Source of the DNA: Trichopria drosophilae
Taxonomy: Eukaryota > Arthropoda > Insecta > Hymenoptera > Diapriidae
Length of the DNA: 64,000 nucleotides
Assembly (NCBI GenBank): GCA_030407085.1
Contig: CM059586.1
Location: 33,219,501-33,283,500, forward strand
Reading direction: 5' to 3'
Under the pieces are notes generated by a model. That model saw only the letters and a list, made by a program, of their open reading frames with translations. It searched no databases and was not told where the DNA came from. How positions within the stretch are numbered: the first letter of the stretch is position 1; the number at the start of each line of letters is the position of its first letter. A program made the translations under genes and the position numbers. Positions 1 to 12,989 of the stretch are shown in pieces.

Positions 1-750
1 TCCTAATGTTATTTCCTTGATTCGTAAGTTTATCTTATTATTATATTCAAAATAATATAATGTACGTCCTGCGTAATGGTTTTGTTCCTTAGAATTCATT
101 GTTGGCTTTATATTTAATAAAAATATATATATGAGTCATTCTCTCCGAAAGTGCCAATAACTTGTTCAAGATTTTTTTAAGCATAATTAAAATCAATACA
201 AATGATCATGACTGTCGGATAGTATTTAATGTTATTCAAATAGGTCTAATGATACAACATGTGAAAATTTAAAATTATCCATGTTTGTATGGAGAAAAAA
301 CTCCACTCTGTGGACATTTATAATATATAAAATATATTAAAAAATATAAAACGTCTGCTACTTATTATATGTTATATTTGATACTTTAAGAATAAGTCAA
401 AATATTTTTATTTTTATTTTTTGGAATTGAATTTGTTTTGTGTTTCTCTACGAACTCCAGTCCGTGACCAGTGCCGAAAATAAACTATAAATGTCAATAC
501 ACCTGAGATCAATGCATTGGGGAATGATTTTTAAAAACTACTGAAGTTACTCTTACTAAATAACTTTTTCGCATAGATTTCGTATATATGCACTAAAAAA
601 TTTTCTTAAATTAAATACATACACGTTTTTCACCTTTAATGGCTACGAATATGACAATTAAACCTGACAATAAGACAATATTGCATTGACTGTGTGCAAT
701 AGAAAGAAAAACATAAAAAAGTGATTCTATTTACGTTTGTATAAAAAAAT
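1..750. other. AT-rich stretch, no gene recognised
   Basis: This stretch is AT-rich, with many stops in all frames and no motif that I recognise. It may contain upstream exons or an intron of the EGF-domain gene whose last exon starts at 964, but no exon could be supported. Confidence 0.4.
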
Positions 751-963
751 ATGGGCCTAAAAATGATTATTCTCATTTTCACTCGTTTGCGGTCTGGTTT
801 GCGGATTGCAAAAAGTACATTTAACTATTCTCATGAAGACTTTGTGCTGAGGATATTAGACGAGAATTTTTACTATCGAGATTCACCTTCTTTTATCACT
901 TTTCCGAAAATTTATTTCATTTTTATATGATCATTAGTACTGACATATTTTTGGATATTACAG

Positions 964-1418
964 CCGATCGACAGTGTACCTTCCGATATCGTGAAAATGT
1001 AGATTTTGATCGCTTGATAATGAATGAAGTAAACGTATCATGTTTATGTAACCAAAAAGGCTACGAATATTCTGCACGTTACGGATTGTGCATAGACATC
1101 AACGAATGTGTAACCGGCGCGCACAACTGCGATGAAAATTTGGGACAGAGCTGCATTAATCTACCTGGCAGTTTTGCCTGTATTTGTAAATTCAAGTATT
1201 TTTATGACGAAAAACAAAGCCGCTGTATATTTGATCACATCGTCAATGGAATACTTGAATTAGCGAAGGACAAACCAGAGAAGTCCGCAAAAAGCATATT
1301 TAATCCGCTTGTCAAAATGTTTAAAAAAACTGGAAATTCTGGAAATTACATTTGTATTAGTCGAAGTCTTGTTAATATTTTAATTACATTCTATTTAGTA
1401 GTAAAAGTGTTAACGTAA
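964..1418 (+). CDS. Terminal exon of a small EGF-domain protein gene
   Basis: The exon opens after a good acceptor (ggatattacag, AG at 962-963) and reads to a TAA at 1416-1418. It encodes a calcium-binding EGF module: a D-I-N-E-C start, six cysteines spaced as in the family, and the L-P-G-S-F-A-C-I-C core. Before it is the C-terminal half of another EGF-like module (S-C-L-C, then G-Y and C). After the EGF module come a lysine-rich stretch and a hydrophobic C-terminus of about 17 residues (L-V-N-I-L-I-T-F-Y-L-V-V-K), which could be a membrane segment or a GPI-anchor signal. The protein is therefore probably extracellular and cell-surface attached. The splice phase is 1 (G|CC codon). A possible first exon starts at the ATG at 751 and uses a donor at 797 or 815, both also phase 1, but its signal peptide looks weak. 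The real start may lie outside the window. I do not recognise the orthologue. Confidence 0.6.
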
Positions 1419-1460
1419 GAGTTTTTAAATGTACAGATGTATGATAATTCAGTTTATTGT

Positions 1461-1466
1461 AATAAA
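1461..1466 (+). promoter_or_regulatory. Poly(A) signal AATAAA
   Basis: A canonical AATAAA lies 43 bp after the stop of the EGF-domain exon. This supports the exon being the last one, with a short 3' UTR. Confidence 0.6.
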
Positions 1467-1953
1467 AATGTATTAATTTTAATCATAACAATCATATATG
1501 TGTTGAATCAATTTTAAAACAATCTATCTTGGATCAAGATCACTGCTGTTATAAAATCCTTACTTCGTCGTAGATATCGTCGTGTAGAAAAAATTTGGTA
1601 CTTACAATTAGATTAAGATGAGTCCAGTATTTCGTTCGTCTTTGGCCTTAGTATAATTTATAATTATTGTCTGCTAAAAATTAACACTGTTACTATACCT
1701 GTACATAATTGAAGAGTACCCCAAACGTATACGTGAACAGTACAAGAAGAGCCCATTAAGAGCTCGACAGAAGTACCCAAATTATGTGGAAGCGTAGACT
1801 ATAAGCTTGATTTTGTACTGTAAAGCGCACTTGGAACCTAATCATTTCTTGTCCGAAATGAAATAAATTGGGCTTAGTTCCTTCACTGTTTATAGTTAAT
1901 TAGACCATGTAGTTCATGTAACTAACGCAATTTTTTAAAATTATTTGGTAACC
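1467..1953. other. Intergenic, nothing recognised
   Basis: AT-rich sequence without an ORF, RNA gene or repeat that I can support. Confidence 0.4.
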
Positions 1954-2291
1954 CAGTAAACAGAAAGGGATTCAAAGGGATACGGATGAAACTAATCGAA
2001 TTTCTTGAAATTCCATTTTGATCACACTGGGACGAAAACAGCAAATTTCCTCCCGCAAGCTGGAGGAAAAAGTTACTTCTTTTTCTCCTTGTCATGAAGT
2101 AAAATCGTATACTTCCCTCGGGAAGTAAAAAAGAATACCTCAGACTGCATGTTTGTCATCCTCGGCTTCAACTCGGGTAAAAATTACACGCAGTCTGAGA
2201 CATTCTTTATTTTGTCTCCCTTGGTGAGTAATATACTATTTTTAGCAATTTTGGAATTGGTGAATCCCTTTCAATTCCTTTCCGTTTACTG
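1954..2291. repeat. MITE with terminal inverted repeats (338 bp)
   Basis: The left end cagtaaacagaaagggattc pairs with the right end, whose reverse complement begins cagtaaacggaaaggaattg. The inner part holds a second hairpin (ctcagactgcatg ... cacgcagtctgag, about 2138-2200). There is no coding capacity. The target-site duplication is unclear, so the superfamily is not assigned. Confidence 0.65.
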
Positions 2292-3095
2292 AGAACCTGA
2301 CGAACTGTAAGCATCGGAATATATCGGAAGAAAATATCCACAGTTCTTCTTGATACGTTGGCATTTCATTAAGGTATAATTTATCCAGAAGCTGATTCAG
2401 TTTTGAAAACCTAAGGTTGTGAATATTTCCTTCAAAGGTTAAAAGTAATTAGTATTCAATATTTTACCAAATTCTTCAATCGCAGATTTATCAATGTTTT
2501 CAAATTTTCTTTTGTGGTAGGTGAAGAAATAAAGTGATAGCCAGGTAACTCTTCTATGGGAAAATATTTAACATTGGCAAATGTGATCATGAAAGCTTCG
2601 ATACAATTATTTAAAATCATTTTCTTATGTATAAGAACCTTTATAAGTCTTTAAATTTATCATTTACATTTGAAGAATTTAAAGAAGTTCAGTCATTGTG
2701 ATTCAAAAATTCTTTGTAAAAAAAGTATTTTGTGAATGTTTCAATGAAAACATCATGCATTGCATTATTTTATTTATTGCAGGTTATTTTTTTTTAATGA
2801 CGAGATTGCAGACACACTCGAAATTGAAGAAATTATTTCTGAACAAATAAGAAATAAGAAAACATAGGGTACAGTGTACCCTTAGTAAGTGTTCTGTGAG
2901 TGTACCTGGGCACCAAACTAAACTACATACTAAACCACCTATACGAGGGGTAGGGCATTTTTCGTTGAGACATCATGTAGAAAGGTGACGTAATATTGGA
3001 GTACAAGAGTATACAATAATCTTATGGGAATCAGATTAATTATTCAATTTTGCAAGGAAAGGTTTTCCCGGAAATTGAGAAATTACAAGGTTAAT
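2292..3095. other. Intergenic, nothing recognised
   Basis: AT-rich and non-coding in appearance. I see no gene or clear repeat. Confidence 0.35.
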
Positions 3096-3484
3096 GACCC
3101 TATGCTCGACTGCTTAAGGCAAACATTTTGTGTTTACGATATTTCTCGTTGGATATTTATAAAGAAATAGTTTTTTGGTGTTAGATATGGAAAAGGAAAT
3201 CCTTAGATGAAATCTCCTATAATTATCCGAAATTTATTTATGCTCGTCTCATCTCTGTCCCTAAGTTCGTTCGATTGTTTTTATGCATCTTTTCCTCATG
3301 TCCCTATTGTTATTGAGAGATGTAAGAATATAGCATAATTATATAAAAGAAAATATAAAAATCTAAGCAAAATGACATAATCATGTTTTGATTACGTATC
3401 GTCGTTTATTAATTAAATTCTCCACCCACCGTTTATTTAATCGATATAAATGGAGGCAGATTATAGGACGAGCATAGGGTCAAG
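3096..3484. repeat. Short inverted repeat, TGACCCTATGCTCG ends
   Basis: The word tgaccctatgctcg near 3095 recurs as its reverse complement at 3469-3482 (cgagcatagggtca). A diverged third copy in the second orientation sits at about 3807-3832. This may be a small non-autonomous element. The arms are short, so confidence is low. Confidence 0.35.
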
Positions 3485-3950
3485 TAGATTTTCATTATAT
3501 CTATTGCTTCAATCACGTATATTTCTCTTCTATTCAAACCTATGAGAATTTGCATGTAGTTGTAGTATTTCAATCAAAATATGAGTATTTAAATATTCTG
3601 AATTTCTTCGGTTACCCGTTAAGAATTCAATCATCCATAGCACCAGTTGACAAGAACCATATTTGCATATTGTTTCTTCTCTTATAATTAATCACCGTAT
3701 ATTCGACGTTATAACCTTATTCAATGACTACAATTTATTGATTAAATGAAATGATGCCTTTATACGTTCACAGAAACGTCGAGACTATTTAAATGTTACA
3801 CATGAACGAGCTTAGGGTCAGGGACGAACATAGGCGCATTTACTTTCAAATAATTTTCATTTTTGTTACAGTTATTGAATTACAAAAAAAAGTGTTGCTG
3901 TAGACAATTCTTTTGAATATTTATTACATTAAATATTTTTCGAAAAATAA

Positions 3951-4955
3951 CTAGTGTTCGCGTAGTGTCTAGCTGGCTTCGCTCACTCAGAAACTTCAAC
4001 TCCGTGGAGAATCGGCTATACCTTAATATCCGTTCGTATACCAACAGCTTTTTGTTTTATTATAAAATTATACCGATATTTGTTTGAAAACTGGAACGAA
4101 AAAAACAGGGTTGGGGGGGGGGGCAGGGTGTCCGAAAATATTTAGGTCCAAGTGGCTTCTGGTGCACCTAAAAAATTCGACAAATCACAAAACAGACACT
4201 TAAAAAGACAGACATTCCTAAGCCAGACATTTCAAAATACAGACATTCACAAAACAGACATTTTTAAATACAGACATGCACAAACCAGACACCAGAAATT
4301 TTAAAAAGCAGATATTTAAAAACCAGACATTTCAAAAAACAGACGTTAAAAACCCCGTCATTTCAAAATCCTCGAGGTTTCACTGCAAGGTAACAAATGT
4401 TTGACCAAGAGATTCATTTTGTAGATCACTTGAAGGTCAAATCAGTTTGACCCCCGGATCGTTTATTAAGCACATTTAGAATTCAATCATTACATTTTCA
4501 GAATACGTACATTTTGAAATGTCTGGTTTTTGAATGTGGGGTTTTTGAGATGCACCCCAATAAATCATATTTGTAAAAGACATACTTCACGCACATGTAT
4601 TGTAATATACTATTCGATAAATATTACATATGAGTACTATGTTTTAAACATTTACACTGGTAGTACACATGCGTTATCTCCGCTTCAGACCACTTATCAG
4701 CTGTCAATCTTGGAATATAGTGAACCACAAATTGTCCTTAATATGTTGAGCATTTACTCATTGTCCTGGATCAAAAAATATTGAAAGAACTGGAAAAAAT
4801 GTTGACGGACATGTGGGCGGATGGACGTACGTACGAGATCACGGACACACATTTTTTAATTGCGTTTTTCAGTTTTTTAGGGGCTGAATCGTCGACATCT
4901 GATGAAAGACAATAGTGTATTTTCTTTTGTCGCAGCGACAAAATTCAATATAACT
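3951..4955. repeat. Dispersed repeat family, copy A (about 1.0 kb)
   Basis: This copy shares several blocks in the same order with the copy at 12,990-13,870. The blocks are an aactagtgttNgcgtNgtg start, a middle block around actattcgatNNatattaca, a gacgtacgtac...gatcacggacaca block, and an end with gtcgacatNtgatgaaa then aaattcaata. It carries a run of 12 G near 4112 and a degenerate word array (4189-4375). No coding domain is visible. The class of transposon is unknown. Confidence 0.5.
4189..4375 (+). repeat. Degenerate word array, cagacattt units
   Basis: About ten copies of the word cagacat (often cagacatttcaaaa) stand 13-19 bp apart with variable spacers. A related word in the opposite orientation (aaatgtctggtttttgaatg) lies at about 4517-4537. 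This is not a clean tandem repeat, because the spacer sequence and length both change. Confidence 0.6.
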
Positions 4956-5445
4956 ATTTTATAACTTGTCAATTTGCGGAGAAGCCTTGGAAAGGTCTTT
5001 TAAAAACAAGCTTTTGTCCAATAAGATTACTGTATACGTTTGTATTCCTGCAGACCGCAATCTTACCTCAAGACACCTTAACGTAAAATACTCTAGAAAA
5101 GCAATGTCGGGCATCGGGGCTAATGAAAAAAGAAATAGTTACTTTAACTAACTGAGCTAAATTTAAAATAATATAAATCTTATTAGAAATCTGGTTCATT
5201 CAAAAGTATAGACTAGTACATAATATTCGATTAGTATTATATTCGGGCACTAGACGAATTTTGAATCCCTGTAAGCCTGAAAACTGTGCCTATTGATTCG
5301 ATCTTAGGATGAAGACAATTTTTATATTTTGGATCTGGAAGATATAAATATTGAAAATTCGTAATTTGTGTATTGTAATGTACGTAAAATTATTAAATAA
5401 TTAAATTACCCTTACGAAATATATATGGCAATTGAAAATGCATAC

Positions 5446-5685
5446 ACTGATAAAAGAATTTATTTACTGTAAAGAAGGCTTCTTTAAATATAGTGAACCA
5501 TTTCTTTATTGCTAACAACATTTATTAATAGTTAAAATATATTTGTTACTAAATAAAATGTTTTCTTTATTATTAATAAATGCATTTATAACTGTTAACA
5601 AATGTTATTTAAGGTTAAGAAATGGTTTAGTTCGCCATATTTAAAAAAGCCTTCTTTACAATAAATAAATTTAAAAACATAAATA
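5446..5685. repeat. Foldback MITE (about 240 bp)
   Basis: The two halves are reverse complements over almost their whole length. The clearest paired block is tgtaaagaaggcttctttaa on the left and its reverse complement near 5640-5660 on the right, followed by paired aaccatttctta blocks. The left end begins cactgataaaa; the right end is degraded. There is no ORF. Confidence 0.65.
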
Positions 5686-6281
5686 ACATTTATGACCGAT
5701 GTTCAATAGATGACTTGTATTATTTTGTGGAGTTTTTCGTAAATATTGTAACACATTTAACTTAGTAAAGTGATTTGAGTTTCATATTGGCAAATGTTTT
5801 AATATCTGTAATGTCTTCATTGTTTATTATTCATATAGAATTCACTATTTAAAAATAATAAATTACTATGTGATTCATGAACAGTGACCACAAAAATTCA
5901 CATGTTTTATTTCAATAAAGTGCCTTTAAGAATGTTCGTGTGTCAAATTTAAATATTTGCCATTCTGATAAATTTTTTATTCATTTCTTCATCAATGACT
6001 TGATGAAAAATCCTCTGGTATTTAGATTTGCTCAAATTATATTAAAACATAAATGTATTAGATTTCAGTATAGTTTACTAATAATGCAAGATAATATTTA
6101 AATATTTAATTATCATAAATTTACTTCCATGCATGATCCGAAAAGTTACTTACCAATTTTCTACAAATGCATCACATGATTCTACTTCCACTTAGCTATA
6201 AATGAATTTTCCTAAATCGTTCTACGATTTAATTTAATAGAGATATACAATTTAATTTAACTATTTTATTCTGGTAAACAG
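5686..6281. other. Intergenic, nothing recognised
   Basis: Very AT-rich, with no ORF or repeat that I can support. Confidence 0.35.
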
Positions 6282-6536
6282 CACGGATAAAAATTTTCTT
6301 GGCAATTTTACCATCTCAGATGGTAATTTTGGGACCGACTTGTAGAATGGAAAAAATGGCCATTTTTCCTAGTAAAAGTTAGTTGATTTTATTGTAACTT
6401 TTACTATCTGAATAGTAAAAATTCCAAGAACTAATCGTCATTTTTGTCAGAAAAGTGGCAACGTTTCAAATTCTGCAACTCTGTCCCAAAATTACCATTT
6501 GAAATTGTAAAATTTCCAAGAAAGTTTTTCTCCGTG
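6282..6536. repeat. MITE with about 57-bp terminal inverted repeats (255 bp)
   Basis: The left end starts cacggataaaaattttcttg and the right end, reverse-complemented, starts cacggagaaaaactttcttg. The match continues through a tggtaattttgggac block, with about eight mismatches over 57 bp. The centre holds more short palindromes (gtaaaagttag ... taacttttac). It has no coding capacity and no target-site duplication that I could fix. Confidence 0.7.
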
Positions 6537-9500
6537 TGGTCAATTTTATCACGTTGCATTGTTTGACAAGTTCCTTATTATTCGGCATTTTAAGGCTTCT
6601 AATTCCGAATCAAGTCTAAGGAATTCATAGTTCAAAATACCTCATAAAAATTCAAAATACCTATTCACCAAATTAAATGAAATTCATCAATTGCGTATTT
6701 CAGTTTTATTAATATATATTTTATCTTAACATTTAGAATCTTGAAATGTTCAGGCCCGATTCTTAATTAGCTACCTCAATAATTTAGGCTTAACAGGTAA
6801 TTAAAAAAACATATTAAAGCATAAGTTCGGTGCATCAAAACCTTTGAATTTGTATGACTCAACGACTAGAATTCAAAATTATATGTCTTCATTTTATAAG
6901 AACTTAGAATATTCTAATGCCCCGCCAATGGCTTCCCTAATAGGGCCTTGCATGTAACACAAGGAAAACTTGGAAGGTCATTATAGGAAAAGCAAAGTTT
7001 TTTCTACCAGGGATGAACGAGGAAAATTGTCTGTAAAGAAGTACCCAATGTTATTGTGGAAAATTTAAATAAAACATATGGAGTCCAAAAATAATTCATA
7101 AAAATAGCTAAAATCACCATTTTTTACCATTTAAAATATCAAAAAATCCTGATGAATTCGATTAAGATCAGATTTGTTTACATGGCAAAAACATCTTCCA
7201 CCTATATTCTTGAAGCTGTTTTTCGCATGATTATGTAATTTATAGGTTATAATTCATCTGCATTCTTTCTAGTACAATATTTATATATGGCTAAGTAGTA
7301 ACTTAATTAATAAAAAAGTAGTTAATTAATAATAAAACCTATTCAAATTTCTACCTGGGTATGTCGAAGTAGTTCATTCATCTGCTGATACGTTATAATA
7401 GATTTGTATTGGATTTACCAATAATAATGTTCCAGTGCATATAATAAGTCTATGACGCTGGTATATCTTGTTAATATTGTACAGAGATGTTTCGTCTTAA
7501 AATATCACACTAATGTTTCATTAATAATATTCCAGAATAAGCCATTACGTTTATCGCTTTAAAATTGGTTGAAAAATTGCATTGAAAGCTATACATGATG
7601 GAAGTAAGTTGACTCACTGTAAATTAATTTCCTTTTAGTTCCTTCGAATGTGTAGACACGTGTAAATAAATAGATTGGGAGTCATTTTTATGAGATTAAA
7701 AATGAACACAGATGTGCAATCGTCACGTCCTTTTACAAAAGTCATGCATATCAGACACGTGTATTACGCAATTTTTTTTTGTTTCGTTATTTAAATTAGT
7801 CTAGATATAAAAATATAAAATAAAACACGAAATACATTATTATTTGTTTTGTAAATATAAATTAATGATATTTTGTATAAATGTTATATTATTGTTGTTT
7901 TTGATATATTATTTTTGTTTGTATATTATAAAATCATTTTTTTTTTTGTAAATTTAAAACAATATTTAAAACCGCTTCAATGGATGTGAAATTAGTTCCT
8001 CGCGCAAGGTGTCTCGTCCTTCATTACAGATGATAGCTTCAGAAAGGTGTCGGCTTCGTTAAAGCAATACAATGAGCAGAAATCAAGATCGTTTCGTAAA
8101 TAGGGCTTCCAGTTATGCAGGCTATCAGAGAGAACTTTCTTCGAGTCGTATTCGGCGTATTGTACCGATCGATTCGTGGGTGCAGTAGAGGTACTCGTCT
8201 AAAAATAATGAAGAATTTTTTTACTAATTCACAAAACATAAATTTCCATTTTAATTACCACCTCATTCCATGGTTCGCATATTTTATGTATATTTTTGAA
8301 AATTATATCAAGAATATAACTATTATTTATGAACCATTGTTTACAAAAGTTGTTTAAAAAAAAATTATGATCTAGTTTGAACTCTTATGTCGTATATAAA
8401 TCAGTCTTATTCGTTGCATATATAGACGCCGTAAATTTATTTAACTTTCACTCTCACTCGTCAGAGATCATTCGCTAGTCGCGTTAATGTATGTACTATT
8501 GAATTTTCTGGCTTTATGGGTAGGACGGAAAGATTTGATGAAAAAGGGGTCAAGGTGAGACCGGTGAAACCAATCTCAATTTCCTGTTACCTTATGAGTT
8601 ACTTCATTGCGGTCACCAATGATGCGAACATATAATAGTTCCGTTCCTTTTCATACATAAAGACATTGAGATTTTCCTTGCGGCAGACATAAAATTCTTT
8701 TATATTCTGATTTCATTACTGTATCCTACTTTTTCATAAAGCAGAAACATTTATTTATGTACTGCAGAATGTAGCGTTTGAGGTATTCAGTAAGATGTAT
8801 TGCACAAAAATATAGAAAAATTGAATAAAATTTATTTGGAATTACACATTTTGTTTGAACGTCAATCACTAATAACTCTTGTCCCCTTAAACAATTATAT
8901 ATAAATTAAAACAAAATGTTTGCATATTAAGTCAATTATTAACATAACTTGTAAACTTTTCCACACATCCTTGCAAAACATATTAATTTAACGGAAAGAA
9001 AAGTCACTTATCCTTTATCCACTTTAGCACAAATAAAACAATTTTTGTTCTATATTGCACTACTGTGGAAAGAAATAGAAATATAATAAAATAAAAATTT
9101 GCAAGCAGTTTACTTTATATATTGTAACAAATAAAATAGTTATAGTATGAATTAAACTTATATTTTACTTAATTTAATAACATTTCATAACCTCCAAAAA
9201 ATACATTATAAAGGTACAGTAATTTTTACTATAACATAATTTTCAAACAATTATACCTTATTATAGCAAATTTTTATTAAATAATACCAACAATATTAAT
9301 AAAAAGTTAATTTCCCCTTCCTTACTGTTATCTCAATAAGCAAAAGGAAATTTTCAAAAAAATATACTTTTTAAATGTTTTTATAAAAGATAGCATACCG
9401 GTGATTATATACGGAACATCTCGTGTGTTCATCGCTTGCGAGAATTATTGTGTATGATAATACACAGAGTGACGTTGAATTCAACACTGGATACACCACC

Positions 9501-10136
9501 AGACGGTTAACGCTCGAAACATACATTGTCGGTTGTCAGTTCCAGATGTTAAACACATTTTTTCATAAAGAGTTAAGAATTATTTGGAGATTACTGAAAG
9601 AACTCTTTATTTCAAAAGTGTGCTAAATGCGAGAGCGTTCAATGGCTCGGCTAATATAAATACAATATTAGTAGAAACGGTTAGAAATTACTTAACTCCA
9701 ATGAATTCAATGTTTGTATGAGAATTTTGCACATAAAATAAATAGAACAGTTTTCCAATATTTTTTGTAAGGTCTATAGTTTCAGTAGCCAATGTTTTAC
9801 ATTATTTCTTATTACTTATTTAGCCATGAAATTTCATAGAGTGAGGGATGGACTAGTTTTAATTAATAAAACGAAAGTGGATGACATTCTTTTACAACGT
9901 TATTTTTAGATAATGTTTACATCGTTCATTATCATTATAACAGAAAACCTTTGAAACTAGTTTGTGGTTTATTAACTTTTTAAAATAAGGATTTTCATTT
10001 ACAGAACCGATAAATTACTTTTTAACACTCAGTAAATAATGTATATACGTGATAAAAAATGGGATAGTAGCACCGTAAATAAATCTCGATTTGTATTTTG
10101 CAAAATTTAACAGGAAAATCAAAATTTTTAAATCCT
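6537..10136. other. Intergenic, no gene supported
   Basis: A long AT-rich stretch. The only notable parts are two less AT-rich islands: 7975-8210, and 9400-9540 with ordinary-looking short ORFs. Neither shows a protein motif, good splice sites or an RNA fold that I can name. Confidence 0.35.
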
Positions 10137-10440
10137 ACACTGAGAACTCATCAGTAGTAAATGTTATTACAATTGTAATAAATATTAATATTTAAATATT
10201 CGTTCAAAAGTTGGAAAAATTCGTATTACATTTTGGAAAGTTACTACTTCAAGTAGTAAAATTTACCAGTTACGTGGTATATTTTGCCATGATTCCATTG
10301 AATTTTACTACTTCGAGTAGTACCTTTTCAAAATATAATACGAATTTTTCTCCCTCATGAACGAATATAGTATTTTCGTACTAAAATAGTAATATTTATT
10401 ACAACTGTCATAACATTTACTACTGGCGAGTTCTTAGTAT
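10137..10440. repeat. Long-hairpin MITE (304 bp)
   Basis: The whole element is nearly one palindrome. The left end acactgagaactcatcagta pairs with a right end whose reverse complement reads atactaagaactcgccagta. Inner blocks pair as well: gtagtaaatgttat, aaaaattcgtatta, and the actacttNNagtagta pairs flanking the centre. It is non-coding. A transcript across it would fold into a hairpin of about 150 bp. Confidence 0.7.
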
Positions 10441-10788
10441 ACAAAATAGGTTTTATAGTAATGGAATCAAACCACAAAATATCATTTTTTTCAAGTAAAT
10501 TAAACATAAAATGGTAGTTAAGAATAATTTGTGCAAATTCGAAATATTGTTTTAAAATGCAAGTCATTTTGGATAACTATGAACTATAATTATAATTATT
10601 TATATCCAACAATCGCAAGAAATGCATTTGTCTAAAAAAACTGATCAATTATGAAACAACATCTTTGTTTGAAATAAAAAAGAAATTAATCGTAACTGAA
10701 AGGTATTTTCAGCATTAAATATAAATTTATTTGTGTGAATATAATATAGTTTCACATATTTTAACCTCGCGGGGCAGAAAATACACGA

Positions 10789-11226
10789 GGCAACAAACGG
10801 TCAACTAATTTTTCACTTGAGTGGTCGTTCAAATCCCACCATGGTTCAAATCTTCCAATAATTCGGAGACCCAAACTGTCAGAAAAAGCACAACCCTTCC
10901 GGGCAACAACCAGTCACTCCTTATTTGACCATTCAATTACCCAGATACGATACTGTCATTGTCTTTTGCGCCAAAATGGCCAATTTTAATAAAAATGGTG
11001 ACTTTCATTCAATCCTACAAAGCTATGTATTTTTATTACTCTATTTAATTCGTTAGACCTATAATTTTCATTGTTTTATAACCTTTAAGTGCAGATGCTA
11101 GAAGGTAAAGATAACGAATATTCTGTTGACATTCATGAAATAGAATATTTTTGTAAAAAAGTTATCATGCGTTTATCAATGAAGAATTAAATAGTGCTTA
11201 GTCAAATAATTGACCGTTTGTTGCCT
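10789..11226. repeat. Inverted repeat with ggcaacaaacggtca ends (about 440 bp)
   Basis: The word ggcaacaaacggtcaa at the left recurs reverse-complemented (ttgaccgtttgttgcc) at the right end. A third copy of the word (gcaacaaacggtca) follows at about 11,282. The arms outside this word are weak, so the element is only tentative. Confidence 0.45.
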
Positions 11227-12989
11227 ACATTAACGATGAATTTAATAAGAAAATTTAGTTTGCAAATTTTACATATTCGGAGCAACAAACGGTCATAAAA
11301 GTGTCTTCGAAAACACTAACTTAGCTATTTGTTAATTTATGAATTACATATGTAGTTCCCAAGTGTCTGGTAATAAATCAACATAAAAATCGAAATGCAC
11401 TATTGATTATGCCATTTTTTATCAATAAAATGAACCGTTTTAAGTGAAAATAAAATATATTTTAAAAGCATTCAAGAAAAACGACGTATCATAAACAATT
11501 TTGCGTGCGGAAGTTAACCATTTTTCGATAGACATTTTGATAATAAAACAATTTAAAAAATGAAGTATGATGGACTCCTTTAGTGGACACATCGGGTACA
11601 CGTTTTGACGTTTGACTTATTTTAAGTCGATATAAATGCGTTTTGACTAAAAATTGTAGGAGAAACGAAAAAAATGAGTCTAAAAATCATGATTGTTTAC
11701 ATAAAAATATGGGAAATTACAATTATTTTTAAATGTTCTCATCGCCATTCGAAAGAGCGACCTTGAAGCAATAAAATTCATGTACTTTCGATTTTTTTCC
11801 TTATATGTTTCATGCGAGTAATAACTGCTGAACTCGAAGTAAAATTCCAGTGTATTCGGAGGTTAATGGGTTAATTAAGGCCAGATATTTTTTAGCCTTC
11901 AATACATTCCACAATAATACAACTATTCCTGATTTGATTTTATATATCGTTCTAATAATAATTTCATTTGCCAAAAAAGCTGCACCTTTCAGAATTGAAA
12001 TTTGTAAATAACGTAACACTGAAAAATTCATTTTTTAAAATTAAATAACACTATTTTATTCCGTATATAAGGCCGGTGCGTTAAACTTTATTCCATTTTC
12101 TTAGTTCAGTTGGTTCATACAAATATTATAAAGTAGTTTAAATATGGAAATAACACAGGCCCACAAAAAAATATTTAATATCTGTGCTGGGGTCAATATC
12201 ACACTAATCCGATGTATTTTGAACTGTTAAATAGGAATCTGCAATAAAAAATGTTGGTTGTGGGCTAATTCAAAACATATAATCTCAAAAGATAATAACA
12301 AATTAGTGTTTACGGCGATATATGCGTTAATAAAGCTAAATTATATTGCTTCTGTCTATAAAGACATCATTATTTCATTATATTTTAACCCGCTAAATGT
12401 AAATTTGCAGTAAAGAATAATAGCTACTTGGCGAATTTCACAAATAACCTTAAAAAATGTTACAGCAATATAGTTTTAAAAAGGGGAAGAATGTGAATTT
12501 TTTGAAATTGATAACACGTTAATGTATTTTTGATGTTCTAACAAAATTAAATATTAGACGTACCGTTTCCCTCGCTAGGACAAATTTAACTAAATGTTTC
12601 ACAAGCTATTAAAAATAAAATAAAATGATAAGCAGCTCAGTATAATAATATAATTGTTAAATTCCATTAAAAAGTGATCGCTAAATAATATAATTACAAA
12701 GTTCCGATTACACTACTAAGGACTTGCTCTTCACTTAATAAACACAAGTTCAGAGCTTATGCGAGTCTGGTAACTTTTAAAAACTACATTTTTTGACATG
12801 CAATAGTCCTGCAGCTACAAAAAAAACTTTCTTGAAATCGTCTGTCATTTTTCTAAAAACTCAACATTTTTCACACTGGTTGCAGACACATTTGCGCTTT
12901 GTTTAATGGAAGAATTTTTGATCTTCCAATGCAATTCATTTTATACGCAAAAATAAGTTCAAATTTTATACATAAAATTCAATTTAAAA
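11227..12989. other. Intergenic, nothing recognised
   Basis: AT-rich sequence with only short chance ORFs. Apart from the extra acggtca word copy near 11,282, I see no gene, RNA or repeat. Confidence 0.35.

Noticed and set aside
10760..10860. Possible tRNA or tRNA-derived SINE (gttcaaatccc word like a B box)
   Set aside because: No matching A box, no cloverleaf arms and no CCA-side pairing. The word occurs again nearby within a repeat.
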